From: Acidobacteriota bacterium
GTDB lineage: Bacteria; Acidobacteriota; UBA6911
Assembly: GCA_031271905.1 (NCBI GenBank)
Contig: JAISUT010000005.1
Location: forward strand, 1 to 61,351
Reading direction: 5' to 3'
DNA length: 61,351 nt
In this document: positions 36,274-43,755 of the stretch, in pieces
Layout of the letters: each line of letters opens with the position of its first letter
How positions within the stretch are numbered: position 1 is the stretch's first letter
The notes under the pieces: model-generated
The model's database searches: none
The model's input: only the letters and a program-made list of their open reading frames with translations
Told to the model about the DNA's origin: nothing
Made by a program: the position numbers and the translations under genes

Positions 36274-36489
36274 ATGGACACGGACAAGGACAAAGACGCG
36301 GAGCGGGGCGGCTGGAGATGCGGGACGTGCGACGTGCCGCTGGAGCCGCGAAAGACGCTGTTCCGCTATCTGGGGCACAGCGTCACGCACGAAGTGCCGT
36401 GCTGCCCCCGGTGCGGGCGCGTATTCATCCCGCAAGAGCTTGCCGAAGGCAAGATGGAAGAAGTCGAGATGCAGCTCGAAGACAAGTAG
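36274..36489 (+). CDS. Small zinc-ribbon/redox protein, DVU_1557-like
   Basis: The 71-residue protein has two CxxC pairs, WRCGTCDVPL and PCCPRCGRVFIP, typical of a zinc ribbon or small redox protein, then an acidic tail (GKMEEVEMQLEDK). The gene starts five bases after the preceding stop, so it is almost certainly co-translated. Order and content (Mop-type oxidoreductase, dicluster protein, small CxxC protein) match a Desulfovibrio vulgaris locus around DVU1557-1559 as I remember it. A function in cofactor insertion or electron transfer is inferred from context only. Confidence 0.75.
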   Translation: MDTDKDKDAERGGWRCGTCDVPLEPRKTLFRYLGHSVTHEVPCCPRCGRVFIPQELAEGKMEEVEMQLEDK

Positions 36490-36763
36490 CCCCGCGCGCG
36501 CCAGCCCCCGCGCCGTCGAGCTTTCGGACGAACGGCTCTCCCATTAGATAGCGCATGAAGAAACATCCCCGTTAATTCGACCCACATGGTTTTGATGAAA
36601 TTCCCATTGACCGCGCGGCGGCGGTTGCGGTAGAGTCGCAAACGTTGTGATTTCGCGTTTTGCGGGATGCCTCCGATGATGGCGCGGGGGGAGGGGGGAG
36701 CCGGACGGTCTTCCGGCCGGCTCGAAATCACTTTGGGGCAGCCTTTGTTCGGAGGAAGTCGCG

Positions 36764-37639
36764 ATGAAGAAAATCGTCCTTATAGCGCTTGCGTCGGTCA
36801 TGGCGTTTTCGCTCGCCGCTTGCGGCACCATCAAAGAGAAGGCGAAGCAGGCCGTCAAGGCGAAGCTGGAGGAAGCCGCGAACAAGTCCGGCACGGACTC
36901 CGAAACGTCGTCGGAAACCCAGTCCGAGGCGGCGGCGGAAAAAGAGCCGGAGCGGGAAAAAGACCCGCACGACTGGATGAAGGGCGACTTCAAGGTGGAG
37001 TTCGACTATGCGATGGGGACGGCCGTGTCCGCAGGGATGGGAACCTCTGGAGGCAGCGCGTCCACCGCGGACGAACACTCCATCGTCAGCCGGGTCGGGG
37101 ACACGGTGTACGTGTATAAGAGAAACGGCGCGGCGGAGGCGAACAACCTCTACCGCATGGAGGACGGAAAGGTCGTCCGCTACCTGTTCAACCCCAAAAA
37201 CAAGAAGGCCCTGCGCACGGCGACGAGCGTGAAAAGCATCGACGCCGGAGTGGAAAACATGTTCAAAGAGCATCTGGGGGCGCGCCCGCCGACGAAAAAC
37301 CTGGAGAAGACGGGGACGGATACCGTCGCCGGCGTCAAGTGCGACGTGTACGAGGAGAACACGGCCGTCGACGACAAGCTCGGCGGGATGGGGGCGCTGG
37401 CCGGATTGTTGGGCGACAAGGGCGGGCAGCTCAAGGAGCTGATGAAGTCGAAGAGCACCTCCACTTGGTTCGTCGCCCAAGGCGGGCGTTTCGTCGCCCG
37501 CAAGCACGTCAAGATGACGATGTCAGGGAAAGAGAGCGAATTCGACTTCTGGAACGTCGTCTATTTCAAGGAGGGCGGCATCTCCCCAAAAGAAGTCGAT
37601 TACGATATGAGCCAGTACGAGATCACGCAAGGGAAATAA
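36764..37639 (+). CDS. Lipoprotein of unknown function
   Basis: The 291-residue protein has a lipoprotein signal with lipobox SLAAC (Cys 20), a Lys/Glu/Ser-rich low-complexity segment (about 21-68) and a beta-rich domain (about 70-290) with NLYRMEDGKVVRYLFN, DTVAGVKCDVYEENTA and STSTWFVAQGGRFVARKHVK. The alternation of strands and the 'G(T/V)KCDVYE' phrase recall LolA/DUF4412-like folds, a weak resemblance. A GGAGGAAG site precedes the ATG. It converges with the PrcB-like gene. Confidence 0.75.
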   Translation: MKKIVLIALASVMAFSLAACGTIKEKAKQAVKAKLEEAANKSGTDSETSSETQSEAAAEKEPEREKDPHDWMKGDFKVEFDYAMGTAVSAGMGTSGGSASTADEHSIVSRVGDTVYVYKRNGAAEANNLYRMEDGKVVRYLFNPKNKKALRTATSVKSIDAGVENMFKEHLGARPPTKNLEKTGTDTVAGVKCDVYEENTAVDDKLGGMGALAGLLGDKGGQLKELMKSKSTSTWFVAQGGRFVARKHVKMTMSGKESEFDFWNVVYFKEGGISPKEVDYDMSQYEITQGK

Positions 37640-37660
37640 CCCCCCGCGCGCGGGGTCGGC

Positions 37661-37674
37661 AATGTCGCGACATT
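37661..37674. promoter_or_regulatory. Perfect 14-bp palindrome between convergent genes
   Basis: AATGTCGCGACATT is fully self-complementary. It lies between the 3' ends of two genes, an odd place for an operator; it could be a binding or structural site. No function is shown. Confidence 0.3.
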
Positions 37675-37766
37675 CCCCCCCCATTCCCCCGGAAGGCGGC
37701 CATAGAGAAACCGCCTCCGGGCGGGGAGGCGCGCAACGGGAGACGCAGTCTATGCGGTCACGCGCC

Positions 37767-38303
37767 TCAGAGCGGCAGCCGCAACCGGACTGCGCCATTC
37801 TGATCCACGACGGCGATGTCGTCGAAAGCGCCTTTTTCCACCAGCACTAAGAGGCGGGGCGAGGTGATCGCCTGGGTGGTGACGCTTCCCGGCGCGGGTT
37901 CGCGCCATTCGATGGGAACCGTCGCCGTGCGCCCATCGACCCCTGCCACGTCCGACAGCAACCGCAGGCCGTAGCCGCCCGTGGGCTTCTCCCCCATCCG
38001 CACAAGCAGGACGCCGTAGCGGTCGAAATCGACCTCCGGCGGCGCGGCGTCCCTTTCAAACAACCCCCGCCAACGCCCCGAGTCGGCGATCCAAAGCGCC
38101 GACGGGGCTGGCGCGCCCCCCTCGTCGAGGATGGCGGCGCGCAACGTGGACAGCGCCACCGTCCCCCGCTCCTCCGCCACAGGCGCGGATGCCGGTGACG
38201 ACGGTTGGGCGTTGTGGCGACAGGCGCCGGTCGCCGCGTTCAACGCGAGCATCAGCCCGATGCCGACGATGGCGGGGCCGTATTTGCGGGTCAGGTCGAA
38301 CAT
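37767..38303 (-). CDS. PrcB C-terminal-domain protein, probable protease partner
   Basis: The 178-residue exported protein has an N-terminal hydrophobic signal (about 11-27) with a weak lipobox-like TGAC, a short linker, and a C-terminal domain (about 85-178) with GVLLVRMGEKPTGGYGLRL and TTQAITSPRLLVLVEKGAF. That 'KPTGGY...TQA-TSP' pattern is characteristic of PrcB. In Treponema, PrcB and PrcA form a complex with the subtilisin-like protease PrtP. Here the next gene upstream on the same strand, 70 bases away, is a subtilase lipoprotein, so a matching partnership is likely. Start chosen at ATG 38303 with an AAAGGA site. Confidence 0.8.
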   Translation of the reverse strand: MFDLTRKYGPAIVGIGLMLALNAATGACRHNAQPSSPASAPVAEERGTVALSTLRAAILDEGGAPAPSALWIADSGRWRGLFERDAAPPEVDFDRYGVLLVRMGEKPTGGYGLRLLSDVAGVDGRTATVPIEWREPAPGSVTTQAITSPRLLVLVEKGAFDDIAVVDQNGAVRLRLPL

Positions 38304-38373
38304 TCGGGGGCGTCCTTTCAAAAAACGCCGTTTGCGGCGGCGAATCCCCGCGCCGCAAACGGCCATTGACGGC

Positions 38374-41367
38374 TTATTGCCCGGTCGCGGGGGCGAGGCG
38401 GCGAGGGATGGCCCGGACGTTGGTCGCGCCTGTCGCGCCGCCGCCACCGCCGGATGCCAGGCTCTCCGTGCTCTCGATGGCGAGGTGCAGGTCGGTCGGG
38501 AAGTCCAAGTTCCCCATGCTCGCCGAACCCGCCGCGACATCCAGATCCAGGATCTGATCCAGCGTGGGATAGGCGCCCAGGGCCTCCCCCTCGTCGGCGA
38601 GATAGCCGTCGTTGTCCCGGTCGCTGCCTGCGAAGATGCGGTAGCGCCCCGGCACGACGTCGCGGAACGAGTACGTGTAGTAGCCGCCCGAAACCGAGCC
38701 TTCGTCCATGTCCACGACTTCCATCTCGTCCCCCTCCCCGACCCTGAGGAGCACCATGTAGTGCCGGCCTGCGTCATAGTCGGGGCTGGTCGAGCGGACC
38801 AGCATCGAGACGCTGATCACCATGACGTCGCCGGAGGACGCGGTGAACGTGACCGTCGCCGTGTATGCGCCGTCCTGCATCGAGGGGCTGCGGTTGGCGT
38901 CGAAACGGTAGCCTCCGAAGCCGTTCGCGTCTGCGGAGACCGGGGTGACCGTCAGCCAGGCGTCGCTCGCGACCACACCTGTGATGGACAGCGCGCCGGA
39001 ACCGATCTTGGAGACCGTCACCGGAATGCTGTTGCCGATTCCGAAGTTGACGGAGCGGGGGGTCGCGTTCATCCCCGTGATCGCCATCCCGCCCGCGACC
39101 TCGTGCGCGGCGGTCACGGCCTTGAGGGCGTTGACCAAGCCGTATCCGTAAGAGTCGTCCCTGCCCGCCGCGCCGATGTCGTCGGTGATCTTCCCCGTGG
39201 CGATCAGCGCGTCCAAGTCGTCCGGGGTCAGTCCCGGGTGCACCGCCTTCATCAGCGCCACCACGCCGGCGACGTGCGGCGAGGCCATGCTGGTCCCGTA
39301 CATGGTCTTGTAGGTGAAGGTGATGGTGCCGGAGGAGTCGTCGCCGCCGGTGCTCAACACGCCGTCGCTGTAGCCGTCGCCGTTCAGATCTCCGGAGTTG
39401 CCGCCCGGGGCGGCGATGTCGATCGTGGCGCCGTAGTTGGAGTAGGACGCCTTGGTGCCGTTGACGTCCACCGCGCTCACGGAGACCACTCCGTCATAGG
39501 CGGCGGGATAGGAGGGGCGGTTGGTCGCCGAGTTGCCTGCCGCCGCGACGACGACGATCCCCTTGGCGCGCACTTGGTCGAGCAGCTCCTTGTCGAGCGA
39601 ATCGTAGCTCTCCCCCCCCAGGCTCAGGTTGATGATGTCGGCGTGGTGCGCCGGCACGGCGCCGGAGTCGTTGTCCATGCCCGCGGCATAGCGGATGCCC
39701 TGCCTGATGTCGTAGGAAGTCCCGGCGCCGCCTTTCCCGAGGACGCGCACGGGCATGACCTTGGTTTGCCAAGTCACGCCCGCCACGCCGCTCGCGTTGC
39801 CGGTCTGCGCCGCGATGGTCCCGGCGACGTGCGTGCCGTGGAAAGAGCTGCTGGCGCCGAAGGAGCCGTCGCCCGGATCGTCGGGGTCGGAGTCTCCATC
39901 GACGAAGTCGTACCCGGTGCCGGTGAGGCGGTTTTGCAAATCGGGGTGGTTCTTCAAGACGCCGGTGTCGATGACGGCGACGACGACGTTGTCGCTGCCC
40001 TTGGTCTGCGCCCACGCCTCCGGCAGGTTGATCATCGGATAATGCCATTGCCGCACATAGTAGGCGTCGTCAGGGGTCACGCCGTAGCCGCGCAGGATGT
40101 AGTTGGGTTCCGCCGCCGCCACGTCCGACCGCTGGCGCAACGCCTTGATCGCCTGGATGGTTTGCAACTTGCGCGCCTTCTCCGGGTCGCCTTGTTTGCC
40201 CCCCTCCCGTCCGGACAGCGCCTTGAACGCCTTGCCCGCCGCCCCCTGGGTGGACGCGCCGGCCGTGATCGACGCCTCCAACGCATCTGCGTCCTCCACC
40301 GCCAGCAGCATCTCGCGTCCGGTCGCGCCGGAGACGGCCTGCAGCCCCATGGCGGAGAATTGCGACAGGGCTTCTTGCGCGGATGCGGTTCCCGCCGCCT
40401 GCGCCTGCGCCGCCTCCGCCGTATCCTTGAGGCGGACGATGACCTGGTCGGGGACGATCTCGCTTTGGCTGGACAGCGTCGGGGCGTTCGCCGACATCCC
40501 GAGCATGGCGTCGGTGCCGATGGTCAGGATGTAGTTGGAAGCGCCCGCATAGGCGTACACATTGACGAAATAGGTGCCGTCCGCCGGCGCGTGGAGGATT
40601 TCGTATGCGCCGGATCCTACGGAGGAGTCCTGCAAGACCCCCGCCGAGTCGTAAAGGTAGAGGTCCAGGTCGTTGAACAGGGGGATGGGCTCCCCTACCG
40701 CCAGCGATATGGCGTCGCCCGCCTTCAACTGCACCTGGAAGTAATCGTCGACGTCCCCGGTGCCGTAGGAGCGCCCGGACGCCCCCGCGCGGGGGCGGTT
40801 GACATAGCCGCCGATGGCGATGGGGTTGGGGATGGGCTGGGCGGTGCCGATGGTGTCGTTCGAGACGTAGGGTTCGTTGACGTCGTTGACGTCGCTGTCG
40901 GTGAGCACCCCTTGGGGGACGGCCACGCTGCCGCTCAAATCCGTCCCCTTGTCGCCGCAGGCGACCTGGACGTCGGTGACATCCGCCCCGTAGACGTACC
41001 CATACCCTTTGACGACGTAGCAGTTCTGCCCCGCAGGCAGGGTGGCGACCGTCACGTAATAGGCCGCCCTGTTTCCCAGGCGCGTGGAGAATGTGAACGT
41101 CCCGTCCGCAGACACGGTGAGGTCGTCGCCGTCGTTGTTCTGGAGCACGAGGGTTCCCCGCATGCCGGTGACGCTCCCCCCCACGGCGTACCCGCTCGTG
41201 GACGGCGGGGTCGAGCCGCCCCCGCCGATGAGTCCGCCCCCGCCGCCGCTGCCGCTGCCGCTCCTACTGCCGCATCCGCAGGCGATGGCGAGCAATGCCG
41301 CCATTGCGACCGATAAAGCGACGATCCGCGCCTTCCCCCGATGTCCCGAACGTCCCCTGTGTCCCAT
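38374..41367 (-). CDS. Subtilisin-like serine protease lipoprotein
   Basis: The 997-residue exported protease has a lipoprotein-type signal (lipobox-like LLAIAC, Cys 30), a Ser/Gly linker, a beta domain (about 57-150), a PPC-like domain (about 205-300, DVDDYFQVQLKAGDAISLAV), an inhibitor-like propeptide (about 315-400, VPDQVIVRLKDTAEAAQ) and an S8 catalytic domain (about 430-750). The triad is D467 (VVAVIDTG), H510 (FHGTHVAG) and S693 (GTSMASPHVAG), with the oxyanion Asn in AAAGNS. A C-terminal beta region follows. The start is set at ATG 41367 (AAGGAG six bases upstream); the frame stays open further upstream across another gene and should not be followed. The downstream PrcB-like gene suggests a complex. 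Confidence 0.93.
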   Translation of the reverse strand: MGHRGRSGHRGKARIVALSVAMAALLAIACGCGSRSGSGSGGGGGLIGGGGSTPPSTSGYAVGGSVTGMRGTLVLQNNDGDDLTVSADGTFTFSTRLGNRAAYYVTVATLPAGQNCYVVKGYGYVYGADVTDVQVACGDKGTDLSGSVAVPQGVLTDSDVNDVNEPYVSNDTIGTAQPIPNPIAIGGYVNRPRAGASGRSYGTGDVDDYFQVQLKAGDAISLAVGEPIPLFNDLDLYLYDSAGVLQDSSVGSGAYEILHAPADGTYFVNVYAYAGASNYILTIGTDAMLGMSANAPTLSSQSEIVPDQVIVRLKDTAEAAQAQAAGTASAQEALSQFSAMGLQAVSGATGREMLLAVEDADALEASITAGASTQGAAGKAFKALSGREGGKQGDPEKARKLQTIQAIKALRQRSDVAAAEPNYILRGYGVTPDDAYYVRQWHYPMINLPEAWAQTKGSDNVVVAVIDTGVLKNHPDLQNRLTGTGYDFVDGDSDPDDPGDGSFGASSSFHGTHVAGTIAAQTGNASGVAGVTWQTKVMPVRVLGKGGAGTSYDIRQGIRYAAGMDNDSGAVPAHHADIINLSLGGESYDSLDKELLDQVRAKGIVVVAAAGNSATNRPSYPAAYDGVVSVSAVDVNGTKASYSNYGATIDIAAPGGNSGDLNGDGYSDGVLSTGGDDSSGTITFTYKTMYGTSMASPHVAGVVALMKAVHPGLTPDDLDALIATGKITDDIGAAGRDDSYGYGLVNALKAVTAAHEVAGGMAITGMNATPRSVNFGIGNSIPVTVSKIGSGALSITGVVASDAWLTVTPVSADANGFGGYRFDANRSPSMQDGAYTATVTFTASSGDVMVISVSMLVRSTSPDYDAGRHYMVLLRVGEGDEMEVVDMDEGSVSGGYYTYSFRDVVPGRYRIFAGSDRDNDGYLADEGEALGAYPTLDQILDLDVAAGSASMGNLDFPTDLHLAIESTESLASGGGGGATGATNVRAIPRRLAPATGQ

Positions 41368-41730
41368 GGCACTCCTTTTTACGAAGCGTTTTCCCCGCGC
41401 ACCGTCATCCGTCATCCGTGTGACGTCATTATAAAGGCGGCCGGGGATCGAACAAAAGAACCATATCGGCGGCCGCCGGAATTTACAGGCAGACTTTTTG
41501 CCGGCGCCTCGACGGGTTCCCCGCCCAAACGGATCAAACGGAGGCGTCGGGGCGCCGCCCCCACCCCGGCAATCTCCATTGATGCGTCCGGGTGCGCCAA
41601 GGTTCACTCCCGGCGAAGTATTTTCATCGCCGGCGGCTTTGGCGACGCCCCTTGCAAATCGGGGCTTCACCCCTTGCGATTTCGTAGTAAAATCGCAGTG
41701 CTGAGCGCACATGGTTGGTGGAGAAAAGCG

Positions 41731-43587
41731 ATGGCATCGGATTCCGGGACGAATTCCAACGGCAAGGGCAAGGGCGCGAACCCGTGGTCCAAGGCATGCG
41801 CCTCGGCCTCCACGTTGTGGCGGGCGCTGTGGCTGTTGGGCCTGCTGTGCATGGCGGCGGCGGTGCCCCATCTGCGCCCGCCCCTGCCAAGCGCCGACCT
41901 GTTCGCCGACACGCGGGCGGGCATCGACTCCGGTGCCATCCCGCTGCGGTTCGACGCGGACGGGGCGCTGGGGATGGCGCGGGAGTTCGTCACGCAATTC
42001 CCCACGCGGGTCTTCGGCACGCTGGAGGCGCGACAGGCGACCGGCTTCCTGACAGACCGGCTCGCCGCGATGGGTTACGAGGTCGAATACTCCCACTACG
42101 ACGGGCGCATCGGCAAAAGCCCGCAGGCGGGGCGCAACGTCCTCGCCCTCAAGCGGGGGGAGGGGGACGGGCTCCTGGTCGTCACGGCGCACTTCGACAC
42201 CGCGCGACCCACGGTGCAAGGGGCGTCGAAAAACGGTGCGGCGGTCGGCGTCCTGCTGCAATTGGCGGAAACGTTCGCCCGGGAGAAGACGCGCCACACC
42301 CTGCTTTTCGCCTTCACCGACGGCGGCGAGTGGGGCTCGACCGGGGCGCGGGAGCTGTGCCTGAACTACGGCGGGAGGGATAAGATCGTCGCCGCGCTCT
42401 CGCTCGACCATGTGGCGCCGGGCAAACTCGCGGGCTTGCGCCTGGACGCCACCGGGCAGCTCGGCGGCGCCACCCCCGGCTGGCTCCTGGCCGCCGCCGT
42501 GCAGGCGGGGGTCCCCGCTCCGGACGCGGGCTGGGGCGAGTTCTTGCGCCAGACGTTCCGCATCTCGCAATCCGACCAAGGGCCGTTCCTGCGGGCAGGC
42601 GTCCCCGCCCTCAACCTGGGCAGCGTCTCCACCGATGAGAAGCGGGCGGCGGCAGTCGTGCATTCCCCGGCGGACGTCATCGACGGCATCGAGGCGGCGA
42701 GCGTCGGGCTGTACGGCTCCACCGCCGAGAAGATCGTGCGCCTGCTCGACGGCGTGCGGCAGCCCCCCCGCGAAAACCTGGCCGCGCGGTTGGCGCGTGG
42801 CGTCCTGCCCGGCGCGCTCCTCCTGATAACGCTCTCCTTCGCCGCCTTGGCATGGCTGGCGCCGCCGTCCGCGACCTTGGCGGCGTCCGACGCCGGCGGC
42901 AAGGCGCGGGGCGGGATTCGCGCGAACCGTTCGCAGGTCATGCGGGAGCTGTTCGCGCTCTCTTTGACCTGCATCCCGCTCTTGCTGGTCTACTTCGGCA
43001 TCCGCCTCGCCTACGCCGCGCGCCAGTTCCCGCTGTACGACCTGTACCCCGCCGTCGCCCAAGACCCCGCCATGCTGAACCCGCAGTTGAAGCCCCTGGC
43101 CGCCATCGCGGGCGCGGTGCTGTTTTTCGCGGTCGCCGCATGGGTCATCGGCAGGTATTTTCTGAAGGAGTGGGGGGCGCGGGACGCCGCCAGCTCCCGT
43201 TTCGCGCTGCTGCTGGCGTTGGCGGCGGTCGTCGTCGGGGGGATCGCCTACGACGCGTCCTGGGCGTTCGTCTTCCTGCTGCCGGCGGGGCTCCTGTGGA
43301 CGCTCGCCGACATCTGGTTCGACGGGGGGCGCGAAGGGGGCGCCGGCGGCAAGCGCGGCGCCCGCGCCTTCCATGCCGCCGTGGGCGCCGCGCTGGTTTG
43401 CGCCCCGGCGCTGACGGCGGCGCTCGCCCTCGGCTGGCTGGCGCGGGAGCTGGGGGTGGGCTGGCGTTTCTACTGGTATCAGGCGCTGGCGCTCGCGACC
43501 GGCCTGTTCTCCCCCGCCGCATTCCTCCTCTCCGCCGTCACCGTCGCCGTCGGCATCCGGCTCTTGGCGCTCCACCTGCGCCGGTGA
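41731..43587 (+). CDS. M28-fold membrane protein, probably catalytically altered
   Basis: The 618-residue protein has one N-terminal membrane helix (about 29-48), an M28 aminopeptidase-like domain (about 65-345) and a multi-helix membrane domain (about 355-618). Landmarks include LLVVTAHFDTARPTVQ, LLFAFTDGGEWGSTGA, ALSLDHVAPG and a late VVHSPADVID. The two zinc-ligand His are present, but the bridging Asp expected in the GxNDN loop is Lys (GASKNGAAV), and the general-base Glu of the DGEE motif is Gly (DGGEW). It may therefore be a non-peptidase or bind one metal. The start at 41731 follows GGAGA. It is divergent from the subtilase. Confidence 0.82.
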   Translation: MASDSGTNSNGKGKGANPWSKACASASTLWRALWLLGLLCMAAAVPHLRPPLPSADLFADTRAGIDSGAIPLRFDADGALGMAREFVTQFPTRVFGTLEARQATGFLTDRLAAMGYEVEYSHYDGRIGKSPQAGRNVLALKRGEGDGLLVVTAHFDTARPTVQGASKNGAAVGVLLQLAETFAREKTRHTLLFAFTDGGEWGSTGARELCLNYGGRDKIVAALSLDHVAPGKLAGLRLDATGQLGGATPGWLLAAAVQAGVPAPDAGWGEFLRQTFRISQSDQGPFLRAGVPALNLGSVSTDEKRAAAVVHSPADVIDGIEAASVGLYGSTAEKIVRLLDGVRQPPRENLAARLARGVLPGALLLITLSFAALAWLAPPSATLAASDAGGKARGGIRANRSQVMRELFALSLTCIPLLLVYFGIRLAYAARQFPLYDLYPAVAQDPAMLNPQLKPLAAIAGAVLFFAVAAWVIGRYFLKEWGARDAASSRFALLLALAAVVVGGIAYDASWAFVFLLPAGLLWTLADIWFDGGREGGAGGKRGARAFHAAVGAALVCAPALTAALALGWLARELGVGWRFYWYQALALATGLFSPAAFLLSAVTVAVGIRLLALHLRR

Positions 43588-43590
43588 AAC

Positions 43591-43604
43591 GTCGGAATTC
43601 CGAC
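43591..43604. promoter_or_regulatory. Perfect 14-bp palindrome upstream of lon
   Basis: GTCGGAATTCCGAC is fully self-complementary and lies four bases past the M28 gene stop and about 75 bases upstream of the predicted lon -35 box. It could be an operator or a weak hairpin. Confidence 0.3.
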
Positions 43605-43679
43605 ATTGTGGTTAATCCGGCTTCCCTATCCCCCCGATAATTGATACAAGTTATCTGTGCCGTTTCATGCCCCCCTGGT

Positions 43680-43708
43680 TTGACAAACGGGGTGGCGAAC
43701 GCTACTTG
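43680..43708 (+). promoter_or_regulatory. Predicted promoter of lon
   Basis: A consensus TTGACA (43680-43685), 17 bases, then a weak TACTTG (43703-43708), about 48 bases before the lon ATG. I saw no CIRCE element or clear heat-shock sigma motif. Confidence 0.45.
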
Positions 43709-43755
43709 AAACAGTCGGGGCCACTGGGAAAGGACAAGGAGAAGGAGAACCCGCC

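Noticed and set aside
38131-41316. 1061-residue plus-strand frame opposite the subtilase gene
   Set aside because: Composition is typical of antisense GC-rich sequence and it has no ribosome binding site or recognisable domain.
38374-43575. Single 1733-residue protease starting inside the M28-like gene
   Set aside because: The frame happens to stay open upstream, but the extension is antisense to a clear gene and the proper start (ATG 41367) has a ribosome binding site and lipoprotein signal.
43588-43755. CIRCE or heat-shock sigma factor promoter upstream of lon
   Set aside because: No TTAGCACTC-type inverted repeat and no convincing heat-shock -35/-10 pair; a sigma70-like pair fits better.
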